Source: Archilochus colubris
Lineage: Eukaryota; Chordata; Aves; Apodiformes; Trochilidae
DNA length: 64,000 bases
Assembly: GCA_023079485.1 (NCBI GenBank)
Contig: CM041108.1
Location: 5,609,321-5,673,320, forward strand
Reading direction: 5' to 3'
The notes under the pieces: model-generated
Database searches by the model: none
Told to the model about the DNA's origin: nothing
What the model saw: the letters and a program-made list of their open reading frames with translations, nothing else
Made by a program: the position numbers and the translations under genes
Shown: positions 54,168 through 64,000 of the stretch, in pieces
Numbering within the stretch: the stretch's first letter is position 1
How the letters are laid out: each line of letters opens with the position of its first letter

Positions 54168-56452
54168 ATGGACCCCCAGGCAGGTGAGTCCTTGGCAATT
54201 TTATTCCCCTAAGGAGCAGGGGTGGGGATGTTTTATCGTGTTATGGGGTGGCTGAGGGACCTTCCCATCCCCTCTGCTGCCTGCGGAGCTGGGGCTCAGC
54301 TTCTGGTGGGACTCAGGCTTGAGTTGTGCTGCTTGGAGGCACCTGGCTGGGCTGTGAGGATGTCTGCTCCCGAGGGTGTTGAGGCAGGGAGCACCTCCCA
54401 CACAAGGGGCAGGGACTGGGCATGAAGCTGTCATCCTCCCACCAGCAGCAGGCGTGGGGACGGGGCAGTTTCGGCAGCCTCTGGCTGATTCAGGGTGGCT
54501 GTTGCACCACGCTCCTCCTGTCCCGCAGCTCCTGCTGCCTGAGCCACTCCCTGACCTCACCCCTCACAGCCTCTGCTGTGACCTGAGCTTCCGGGGCTCC
54601 CAGTTTGCCCCTGGCCCAGCAGGAGCAGGGTGCACTGGCTGCCTGCCTGTCCTGCCCTCTGAAACCCCACCTTAAAGCCCCCACAACTCAGGGGTGGCAG
54701 CGTGATGCTCCGGGGCTCCCAGGCATTTGCCAGGTCCTGTCAGGTAGAGCGAGTGGGTTGTGGGGTGACCTGGGACGTTGCTCACTATGTAAACAGTGTG
54801 ACCACAGGGGAAATGTTCTCACTCCATTGGCATCTGTCTAAATTTAGCTGCTGTTAGGTCATCCTTTTCCACTGCCTCCTCGCTTCCTGACGCTGCAAGG
54901 CACAGCTCCTTGTCCCTGTCCCTGGGCTGGCGTTTGTCCCAGGTGCAGGCAGTGGGGCTGGTGTTCTCTGGAGCAGTGACCAAACCCTGCTGTCCCCTCC
55001 TGGCCACAGCAGCCTCCAGAGCTGTGCCCACCACCACCCCTGCCTGCATTGTCCCACTGGCAGCCACAGCAGCAGAGAAGGGTCCAGGAATTGTGAAGGA
55101 TCTTGGGGGACCAGGAGCTGGTGGCAGCTGCAGAGGTGTGAGGAGCATCCTGGTGCATTGCACAAGGTTTACTCAGCAGAGAAAGGGCTGCTCATGAGCT
55201 GGTGTCCCCTTGGTGATGGAGGGAGCCTTGGCTGGAGCTGGGCTGTGCCAGACCCCGCGGTGGGACAGGAGGGATGGAGAAAAGTCCTCGGCCCCCGGTG
55301 GCAGCAGCAGGAGGCTGCTCGTCCTGATAAGCACATCCTCTAGAGGGACCTGCCTGTCCAGAAATGGGGATGTGCAGCCAGGTGCTGCCGGCAAGAGGCA
55401 GCAGAGCTGCGGGAGGTGGCAGCCTCTGCTCCCTTCCTACCCGGCCTGTGCCCTTTTGCTGCTCAAACTGCAGCCAGGTTGCACGGCCAGAACCTGCTGA
55501 TGGCTCTGTGCAGAGGAGAAAGATGCATCAGCCCAGAAGAGTGTGCACAGGAGTAGAGGTGGACAGAGGGGGGGGACACAGGCACTGTCAGGATGGTCAG
55601 GGCCCCCCAGCACAGTGTGAGGGGCTGCAGGACTGGCCAAGAGCTGCTTGGGGTCTGGGTGAGCCCCTCCTCCTTCTGCTTTCCAGGAAGAGAGTCCCTC
55701 AACGTTCTGGGGATTGTCGTGGGTGTGGGGCTGGTCTTGCTGGTCCTGGTGCTTTTTGGCTACGCCTTTGTCCGGTGGTACCAGAGGGGATGGTGCTGGC
55801 ACCGTGAGTGTGGGCAGAGCAGGGGAGGGCAGGGGGGGTTCCGAACGAAGGGGCAGCAGAGCCTGAGATGTGGGGAACACACCCAGCATTTGCTGCTCCC
55901 GGGGGGCTGGGGGAGCCTGCTGTGGGGTGGGGGCACATGAGGTGGGGGGGATGCACAGGGATGTCCCGGTGCTGTCCTGCCCATCCCTGTGCAGTGCACA
56001 GACTCACAGCAAAGTGACAGCCAGTTCATGGCACTACAGGGCTCTGACCCTCTCCTTCCCACCTTCCTCAGGGCCTGACTTCGTCTTCAACCTCTACCAC
56101 ACCTGGTGAGTGAGTGAGGCCATGTGGGACCCAGGGTGGGCTGGGTGCCCCCTTTGCACAGAGCTGAGGTGTGACAAACCCCCACCCCCCAAAACCTGCC
56201 CAGCTCTGCTGTTAGCAGGCACTGCCTGCCTGCGACACAGATGCCCTGGGGAGCCCCAACTGCCTGGGAATGGCCCCCACGCTGTGGGCAGGCAGGGGCT
56301 GGAGGAGGGGGGACAGGCAGCTTGCTGACATTCCCCTTCCCTGCAGTGGGCTGGGGGCAGTGGCTGTGGAGCTGGTGCCACCGTTCAGCATCAGCGGCTC
56401 CCTGAGCCCGGCGGGGAGCAGCTACATCCCATTCCACAACCAGGAGCCTTGA
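54168..56452 (+). CDS. SMIM35: Small single-pass membrane protein, SMIM35-like (4 exons)
   Basis: Exons are 54168-54183, 55687-55803, 56072-56105 and 56347-56452, giving 273 nt and 90 residues with phases 1, 1 and 2. Residues 11-33 form a hydrophobic helix (NVLGIVVGVGLVLLVLVLFG), followed by RWYQRGW. The tail has PDFVFNLYH and VELVPPFSISGSLS. Position between TMPRSS4 and IL10RA, opposite strand to TMPRSS4, small size and one helix match the mammalian SMIM35 (TMPRSS4-AS1) locus. The name rests mainly on synteny and architecture, because I cannot align it. The function of SMIM35 is not established. The 16-nt first exon (ATG plus 4 codons, then G|GTGAGT) is a prediction made because its phase fits and its Kozak context is good. 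The other three exons are much firmer. Confidence 0.68.
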
Positions 56453-58308
56453 GATGAGAACCAGGCTGGCTTGCAGGTAGGACATCACCCTGCTCCTCCC
56501 TGCCCATTGATGGGGATCCTGGCTCTGTGTGCCTCCAGCACAGCCTCATGATGGGCACAGCAGTGGGTGCCTCTGCAGGGAGCTGGGTGGGAGCCTCTAT
56601 GGTCATGGCAGCTTTCCCCAGGGTAGTCCCAAGGATTTTCCTGCAAAAGTCCTCTCCAGGCTTCGGGGCATCAGGTGCTTTCCCTGCGCTCTGGTTTTGT
56701 TCTTCCCCATGCAGGCTTTGGGTTCTGTTTCTTTACTGTACCCCGTGGTCCTCAGGCTGGGACTGGGGGGGTTGCTGGGGCAAAGGCAGCTCAGGTGCTC
56801 CTGGTACCACTTCCCTGAGCTGCCTCACATGCACCTTCGAGGGTGAAAGAGCAACTGAAACAAGCCATGGGGAATTCCTCTGTTCTTTTTACTTCTTTAG
56901 AAAACCACCCCTGAATATAGTGGGTTTATACTAAAAATGGAATGGTGCAGTTTCTGTTTTTGAGAGAGCTTCTCCATTTGCTCCCCACAGCTGCATTTCT
57001 CTTGCTGTCCCTCCCTGGCCATGGGCAGTGCTGGAAGGTGCCCAGGGCCTCCCTCCTGCTGTCCCCATGCCAGAGCACTGGAGCAACCTCCCACAGCTTG
57101 AGATGGAGGACAAGGAAGCTGCCTTATCCCGGCTCCATCAACATGCATCCCAGAGAGAAAAGACACCTTCCCCATGGCCCACCACAGCCCAGGGACACCC
57201 CAACCCTTCAGAGCAGCTGAATGTGTGCCTAGGAGATGTTGGACCAGGCTGTTGGTGAACAGGGTAGTGGGGACTGCAGGGAACAACGTGAAAAAGGACA
57301 GGAATGAGCCATAGGACTGCGTGGCTGGGTTTGTGCAATAGGTGAAAATGCCGAAAGGAAATGAAACTTCTTCAGACTTCCCATCCAGGTCAAATATCTG
57401 GACCAATGTGGAAATTCATCCTCTGCACTGATCGTGCAATCAAACACGTCAGAAAACCCCAGTGGGCTTCCTTGTGCCAGCCACCTTCTCAACCTCAGCA
57501 GAGCCAAGCAGCTGTGAAGTTCCCTGGAGCCAGGAGCAGCCCTTGGAGAAGCTGCTGTGACCATTGGAGGGGAACCCCACCCAGCAGTGGGGGCTGGAGA
57601 GGCCCAGGGGTTTGGGGACTGCTTCTTTGCAAGCTTTTCTCAGAAGGAAAATGGAGAGAAACTCGTGAGACCACACAGCTGTGGGCAGGGAAACTTGTGA
57701 GGAGGATGGAGGCTCAGAGGAGGAGAGCTGAACGTCCTCTGTGTGTTAGGATGTGGCTTAATTCTGGACAGCGTGAGCATCTGGGATTTCCAGGGAGCCA
57801 GAGAGACTGTCTGTGCTCTTGGCTATTGAAGTCAAAGCTCTGTGGCTTTCAGGGAAACCCCTTTGGGTTTCATTGAAGGAAGAGCCCTGGCTGGAGTAGA
57901 GGGGTTGGAGGGATGCTGCTCCGGGCTGGAGCCTTTTGTTGAACCAGCAGCACTGCACAGGATCCGGCTGCAGAGCTGACGTCAGAGCTTTTAAAAGAAA
58001 AAAGGAAAAAAAAAAATCACGCTCAGTTTTGATAACTGTTTTTCAGAGGAAGTTGAAAAGAAGAAAGCAAACAGCCCCAACTCTCCCACCCCCAAAACAC
58101 CCTGGGGCAGAAGAGATGGAAATGAAAGGAGCAGAGGATGCAGAGGGTTGGCATTCCTTGGCACAGGGCAGATGTTGACCCTGGGCAGTGCAACATCAGA
58201 CCTTCCAGGAGGAAACCTGGCAGTGCACCCACAGCCCTTCTACTGACAGTAGTGGTTTGTGTTTTCACCTGAAAAAAGTACTCCCCAAGCTGGGTTTCCA
58301 CCAACACT
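56453..58308. other. SMIM35-like / IL10RA convergent 3' region
   Basis: About 1.9 kb between convergent genes, presumably the 3' UTR of the SMIM35-like gene plus spacer. No splice-bounded coding segment or clear plus-strand AATAAA was seen until 58834. Confidence 0.4.
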
Positions 58309-58314
58309 TTTAAT
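58309..58314 (-). terminator. IL10RA: ATTAAA, candidate distal IL10RA polyadenylation signal
   Basis: ATTAAA on the minus strand about 690 nt past the IL10RA stop. No canonical minus-strand AATAAA was seen between it and the stop, so this is the best available candidate. Confidence 0.4.
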
Positions 58315-58833
58315 GGGACGGTCCCATTGTGAAGGTTCTTGGAAACTCAGTGACTTTTGGAAAAACTATCCAGTCATCTGGTGATACTCAAGCATAGCCC
58401 ACGGTAAGTTGTTCCCATCTCATGCTTGTTTCCATTCTCACAGATCACAGAAACCCCCTGGTTTGACCTGCTGGCTCTGCTCTGGAGGGGTTCCTATCCC
58501 CCCTCATGCTGCTCAGTGAAATCACCACAAGCTGCCCAGGGCCTTTTCCCTGCTGCTCCTCTTGTGTGTGCTCCCAGGACACAACATCTGCCTGGGACAA
58601 CTGCCCTGGTCCTCAGATGAATGCCAGGCTCTTGGGGAGCTTCCTTTGTTCTCCTTTTTTCCCAGTTGTGATGTGGAAGTGCCCCGTGTGAGGAAAAGGC
58701 ACATTGCACTTTGCTGCAGGAAAAAAGATGGAAACATCTACTTCTAAAAATGGAAAGCACAGCTTGATCTTAGGAGAGGATGTACAGATGAATAGACCAA
58801 ACAGATAACACCACATCCTTTCTGTATTTACAA

Positions 58834-58852
58834 AATAAATAGAATAAATAAC
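58834..58852 (-). promoter_or_regulatory. IL10RA: AU-rich element in IL10RA 3' UTR
   Basis: On the IL10RA strand the 3' UTR reads TTATTTATTCTATTTATTT. It contains the nonamer TTATTTATT and overlapping ATTTA pentamers, the form of class II AU-rich elements bound by mRNA-destabilising proteins. It lies about 155-170 nt past the stop codon. On the plus strand the same bases give two AATAAA hexamers, which could alternatively serve the convergent SMIM35-like gene. Confidence 0.5.
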
Positions 58853-59004
58853 ATCTGTAGGCAATAGTGGCAGAACATGGATCACAGTGTGGGCAGGGCT
58901 GCTCTTGGTGCACTGAGGTTTGGGGGTTGGTGGTAGCTTATCAGAGTAGTTGCTCCCACAAGCAGTGGGTACAAGAGGTAGCTGGTGGGCTCCTGCTCCC
59001 CAGC

Positions 59005-62000
59005 TCAGAGGTGGCTGTCCTTGCTGTCCCCACTGGGCAGGCTCAGGGGCTGGGTTTGCAGCTGGAGCCACTCGAGGGGCAGCATCCCCAGGAGGTCAGT
59101 ACTGAAGATGCTCAGATCGAGGGGAGCTTTCAGGAGCTCAGGGCTGGCTTTAGAGGCTAAGGGAGCACCCAGAGCCCCCCAGCTCAGAGCCCCCCAGGGA
59201 GCAAGGTCCAGTCTGTGGCTGCAGAGATGCTCAGGAGAGGACTGCTTCAAATACCCTTTGGACACAGCCAGCTCAGAGCACTCTGTGCCCAGCATGATGT
59301 CCATGGTGCCTGGGCAGCTCAAGGAGGACGCTGTCTTGGATGGGTCCTGCTGGGACTCCACCTTGCCCTGGGACTGCTGCAGGTACCCACGGAACTCCAC
59401 AGCTTGTGGGAGAGGGGAGGAGAGGCTGAGCTCCGTGCTGCCGGAGGGGCACGGAGGGAATGGGCAGGTGGTCTCCAAGCCCACGCCACTGTCATCACCA
59501 GTGGGCAGCTCCTGCTTGTAGCCCTGGGGCTTGTGGCCCACGGAGCAGCTCGGCTCAGAGGTGTGCAGGCAAATGCCACTGTCTGTGCTGGCACAGCTGC
59601 TGTCCCCACTCTCCACAGTGGAGCACAGGCAGTCCTCAGGCCATGCTGGGAGCCTCCAGCCCTTCTCCAGGGGCAGCTGGGCTGTGCTTGGGCTGCTGTC
59701 CTGCTGGGGCTCCTTCTGGCACAGGAACAGCTGCTGGACAGGGTCTGAGTCTGGGCTGCCCCAGGACTGGGCTGCCTCCTGCTCCACCCAGAAGGAGCTC
59801 TGCTTGATGAAGGATTTCTGGGAGGGAGAGAAAAGAGAGAAATGAGATGTGCTTCATCCATGATTGCTTCCTCTCTCCCAACAGCTGCCCAAGCCACAAA
59901 GGGTGCCCTGTGCCTCTCCTTACCAGGACAGATGGCGTCCTGACAGGTTTCTTGATGTAAGTGCATGCCAGCAGAGCTCCTAGGAGGGCCAAGATCAGCA
60001 GGGGGATGAAGGAGGTGAGGATGCTCAGCAGAAGCTCTGCACTCCCTGCAAGAGAGAGGACGTGACCCGGTGAGGGGGGAAGGCAAAGTGTAGCACGGAG
60101 CAGCTGCCCTGGTGTGGATCCAGGCCCCCCAGGTCCCTCCATTCCCTGGCTCCCCAGCACATACCCTCTCTCTGTCTGGTGGTGAGGCACTGCTCGGGAG
60201 TGCGTGTGGTGCGGGCGGGCCGGCTGACCACCTCTGGCTCCACGCTGATGCAATACTCTGTGCCCCAGAAGAGGTTGCTGATGTTGAACTCTGTGTTGGT
60301 CTCCATCACTTGGTACTGCAATGAGCAGAGCACAGGTTGGTCCCTGAGAGCCCCCAGCTCCTCTGGGAATGCCGGGACCCTGCTTTCCCCCTTCCTTGCC
60401 CTGTCTCCCCTGGGGAAAGTCCCTGTGCTGACAGCAGCAAGACCCAAAGTCCCAAGAAGAATTGAGGAACCAGCAGTAAAACCCACAGAGAAATCTCTCT
60501 GTGATGTCACGGCTGTGAGAAAGCCCAGTATGCAGTGTTACAGAAGACTGTACTTCAGAAATGGGGTTTTCAGCTTGAGCAGTGCTGAGTGTGACAGAGA
60601 CAGCAGGGGACCAGCAACTTATCTCACCGTCTGGTTGTCCTGCGCCCTCCTGACATACACCCGGTACCTCCTGGCGTGCTTCTGCACATCGTCGTATTTC
60701 AAGGTGATGTTCCCTGCCCTGAGGAGCAGCTGCAGCTTCACGTGGATGGTGTTGCCCATCACGGAGAGGCTCTGGCCCGACAGACGCAGGATGGCTGCAA
60801 GCAAGGTGGTTGGAAGAGTGCATTAGGGTTTGCTCCTCTTTGTTCCTCCTGTCCCATCCCACAGCTGTTCTCCAGGAAGGAGGAAGAAACATCCCTGCTC
60901 CCATCTGTCCTAAAGTTCTTCCCAAGCAGCTTGGCACTCTGAGCCTCCTGACACCCACTTACCTTCTTGTGGGGAGAAAGAGTTGGTCCTTTGCCACGGG
61001 GACGTTTGATTTCCAGACACAGCCCTGACCCGTGCGTAGTAGCGCTGTGCAGGAGCCAGGGTGTAGTATGTGAGGTCGCAGAAGAGCTCTGAGATCTTTG
61101 TGCAGCTTGGGATGGCTGTCCAAGAGGAATTTGTGCCGTAGCTGCAGGGAGGAGCACCCAGGGTCAGCAGTGCAGGCAAGTGCCAGGGACGTGGTTGTCA
61201 CCGTGATCGGTGTCAGATCCCGGGCAGGGGTTGAACCCCCCTGTACCCCCTGGCTGTACTCACACTCTGTGCTCCACTTCATACTGGACATTGCTGGGGC
61301 TGTTGTGTCCGGGCTCCCAGCACAGCAGGTGATGTCCAATCTCTGCAGCAAAACGCACATGCCTGGGGCTCCCCAGCTTCTCACCTGATGGACCAAAGGT
61401 GAGCACTCAGAAAGGCTGCCCAGTGTCCTGCTGGTGGCCACAGGAGCTGGGCAGAGCTCCTTGTGTTTGTCACCTCGATGGCTTCCCTGGAGTTTGACCC
61501 CCGCATTCAGGACCACCCACCCACCCATCCAAAAAGCACAAGGATTTTCCCAGGCCTGTCCCACTTCCAATTGTTCATCCTTATTCCTCTCTGGTCTGGG
61601 GAGAGCCCAGCTCAGCCCAGCTGAGAGGATCTCAATGCCTTTCTGTCCCAAGCAAGAAGCCTGTGCCTGCGTCCCTGAGCATCCCTGCCTCTGCCAGCAG
61701 TTCTGTTGGGATCCAGCTTTCCTGTTCTGCTCCTCTGCTGTGCAGAAGGAGCACTTTTTCACACCTCCTGCCTGAATTTCAATATTGTCACCTGGCAACA
61801 AAACCTCACTGGGTAACATCTGTCACCCTTTCTGTGCTGTCTGCTGGCAAGCACACACCCACGCCTGGGGGGGATGGCAGCCAGCAGAGCATCACATGAC
61901 CCATTTCAGACCCATTTCACCCCAACACCAGCACCATCCACACTCGTGGTGCCTGAGGACTAACACAGGCTCCCAGACAGCAATGAAAGGTGAGTGGTGA

Positions 62001-62254
62001 CCGGGGAGCTGTGGCTGTGTCTGAGCTGTGGCTCCAAACCCCAGGAGCTCCACTCCTGCCTCCCCCTTCTCAGTCCCCAGCCTGGTGCTGGTACCCTGGG
62101 AGCCGTGGGGCTCAGAGCATCCTGTGGGGAGCCGTGGGGCCCCAGTGCAGTGTGTGGGGAGTGAGGACCATCAGGGTGGGTGAGACTCACCATCGGCCAT
62201 CCAGGCGAGGAGCAGAGCCAGGCACAGGGCCAGGGCTGCGGCGTGGGGGACCAT
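59005..62254 (-). CDS. IL10RA: Interleukin-10 receptor alpha chain (7 exons)
   Basis: The ligand-binding chain of the IL-10 receptor, a class II cytokine receptor that signals through JAK1 and STAT3. Minus-strand exons are 62191-62254, 61264-61384, 60963-61141, 60628-60794, 60165-60315, 59924-60045 and 59005-59817, giving 1617 nt and 538 residues, a little shorter than human (578). The signal peptide is residues 1-21. Two fibronectin-III modules follow (about 22-225). Landmarks are ARVRAVSGNQTSPW in D1 and CISVEPEV in D2. The transmembrane segment is about 232-255, followed by TYIKKP. The tail, in one large exon, carries STDSGICL and both STAT3-docking YxxQ motifs, FRGYLQQ (Y413) and KGYLKQ (Y457), as in mammals. 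The mammalian DSGFGS beta-TrCP degron is not found. Identification is secure. Confidence 0.95.
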
Positions 62255-64000
62255 GGCAGCTCCGCATCCTCTGCGGGTGCTGGGCTGGGTGAGCAGGGTG
62301 CTGGGCTCTGCTCTGGAAGGCTGCCCAAGGCTTGTTTTTCCCTTGGGGGCTGGCTCAGTGACGTCTTGGAGGCGTTAGAGCAGTGGGAGGAAAGTAGCTG
62401 TGTAGTGACTTCCACTTTTCTTTCCTGTCCACCCACTCAGGCACAGCTCATCTCTCAGCCCGGGCTGGGCATTTCCTACCAGCAGCCTTCAAGGAAGAGC
62501 TCTGGGGGTTTTCCTGAACATAATGACATGTTGCATGGAAAGGGAAAATAGGAGCAAAACACATCTGACTTTGCTGTTTTGTTGTTATGTGTGATGCTGA
62601 AGCACGGTGCAGGGGGTGAGCTCTGAGGCCACCACGGTCCCTTGGGCCACTGTCCTGTCCTTGCAGCAGCTAAAGCTGGCCAGCTCAGGAGGTTCTGGCT
62701 TTCCCTTCTGTTGAACCCAGCCTCATACCCAAGCTGTAATTTTCCTTTCCCCATTTCTGGGGCTCAGTGACAACCTCTGGGTGATTGTGTCCTGCAGACA
62801 CCCATGGACACGGGTGGCATCACAAGCTCTGTGGTGAGGGGGGTGGTGGTGGTGCTGGTGCTCTGCTGGTGATGCTGGGACCTGACTGTGAGTCCTCTGT
62901 GGTGCTTCTGGCAGGCTGGGTGACTGCAGGGCACACACCAGGACTTTCATCCTGGCTGTATTTTAGGTGGCCCCTTGGTGTCCTGTCATTCTGCTCTCAG
63001 ATTCTGACTCAGATCTGACCGCCGCTGAACTCGGGAGTCCTGAGATGAAGTGTGGCTCATCCCACAGCTCCTGTTCTGTGTAAAGGAGTGAAAAATCAGT
63101 GGGAGAAGAGATGAGGAGGGAGGGAGAAGCCCTGTGGAGCAGACACCCCTGGCTGCTCCTGCAGGTGAGGTGGGTCAGAGGTTTGGGAGGAAGGGTTGGC
63201 AGTTTAGGAGAAAACGAAACAGCCTGAGGAGAAATGACTGAAAACTGGGTTCTACTGAACACTCTGATGTCACAGCCACCCCGATGTGCCCCTGCTGCCA
63301 CCAAGCTGCTGCACAGGCACTGCCAGGTGCCATGGGAGGAGCTGGTGTCCCTGCATGATGCCCACAGTTCAGATGATACCCAGGAGCTCTCTCTGGTCAG
63401 TGCTTTTTCCAAAAGGAACAGCTCTTGTCACCCTCCAGGTTGCAGAACTCTTGTCTCTGTCCTGCCCACTCTGCCACCAGCTCCATCACTGAGGGACTCC
63501 GGCAGAGAGTGGGGATCTCGTGGGGAAAGGGGGTGATGGCACCCCTGGTCCCTGCAGGGGCCCTTTTGATGACCAGAGATGAGCTTTGCATCGGGTGTTG
63601 CTGACCTCCCAAAGCTACAACCAAAGCATCAGAGAAAGGAGCAGCCTCAGATTTCCATTGTTGGCAGGAAAGGTTTTGAGTTCCCAGGACAAACCAGCTC
63701 TGGAGAACACTACCTAGTTTCCTTTTTGCCTTCAAAACAATTGACTATTCGTGGTAGAGGGGTAGCTGTGCATTTAATAACCCTAAATCATCTGAGTCAG
63801 AACCCCACCGCATGTCTTTCCCCAGATCCTCTGCAGCATCTTGGGGACAGCAAGGACTGGGGCTACAGCCCCCCCAGCCTCATGCCCATGTTCTGGGATC
63901 CCCCTGCCAGCTTTGTGAAGGGGCTGTGGGGGCAAAGCAGGTCCTGGGCTCCATCCTCCCCCTCTGCCTGGCCTCTGCTGGGGCCGGAGGGCTGGTTCTG
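62255..64000. promoter_or_regulatory. IL10RA upstream region, no gene seen
   Basis: 1.7 kb upstream of IL10RA to the window edge. There is no splice-bounded coding segment and no CpG island. In other amniotes TMPRSS13 is the next gene on this side, so it is expected beyond the window. Confidence 0.4.
63210..63220 (+). promoter_or_regulatory. IL10RA: ISRE/IRF-type site upstream of IL10RA
   Basis: GAAAACGAAAC fits the interferon-stimulated response element core GAAANNGAAAC exactly. It lies about 955 nt upstream of the IL10RA start codon, on the opposite strand, an orientation that such sites tolerate. Interferon control of this bird gene is inferred from the motif only. Confidence 0.35.

Noticed and set aside
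59215..59748. 177-codon plus-strand frame opposite IL10RA
   Set aside because: It is an antisense shadow of the large IL10RA last exon, which has clear homology on minus.
59636..60958. 440-codon minus frame across several IL10RA exons and introns
   Set aside because: It runs through introns in a different frame from the recognised exons. The exon-joined IL10RA model explains the region.

Overview
The window looks like vertebrate, most probably avian, genomic DNA. Coding sequence is split into small exons with GT/AG introns, genes are compact, the GC content is high, and CpG-rich first exons sit beside short introns. I reconstructed nine protein-coding genes by joining exons at splice sites whose phases match. 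All nine keep an open frame from ATG to stop, and none is a pseudogene. The order and orientation match the block known in human 11q23.3 (IL10RA, SMIM35, TMPRSS4, SCN4B, SCN2B, JAML, MPZL3, MPZL2, CD3E). The high gene density and short introns fit a bird microchromosome. The species cannot be named from the sequence alone, and names were assigned by recalled family similarity without any database search.

Layout: CD3E lies on the minus strand at 0.7-4.0 kb, head to head with MPZL2 (plus, 6.1-9.8 kb). MPZL3 (11.4-17.2 kb), JAML (21.4-25.2 kb), SCN2B (27.4-30.8 kb) and SCN4B (36.9-41.3 kb) follow on the plus strand. TMPRSS4 is on the minus strand (44.7-51.9 kb), head to head with a small SMIM35-like membrane protein (plus, 54.2-56.5 kb). 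IL10RA is on the minus strand (59.0-62.3 kb). The last 1.7 kb is IL10RA upstream DNA with no gene that I can see.

The five plus-strand genes from 6 to 41 kb are a cluster of single-V-domain, single-pass membrane proteins: two myelin-zero-like adhesion proteins, a junctional adhesion receptor and two sodium-channel beta subunits. Each V domain is split by a phase-0 intron into two exons. The exon sizes fall into two classes: 167/211 nt in MPZL2, MPZL3 and SCN2B, and 164/226 nt in JAML and SCN4B, which also share a 130-nt transmembrane exon. This is direct structural evidence of tandem duplication and subgrouping. CD3E and IL10RA are immune signalling receptors, and TMPRSS4 is a type II membrane serine protease.

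Non-genic content is modest: microsatellites, three short tandem repeats, a G15 run, an AT-rich patch in a JAML intron and a well preserved MIR-type SINE in the SCN4B 3' region. I saw no CR1 tails, RNA genes or CRISPR arrays. Points worth a second look are the single-domain JAML with two possible signal-peptide starts, the hydrophobic N-terminal exon of TMPRSS4, an orphan exon-like segment at 53.5 kb, and the apparent lack of two mammalian regulatory motifs (in CD3E and IL10RA).
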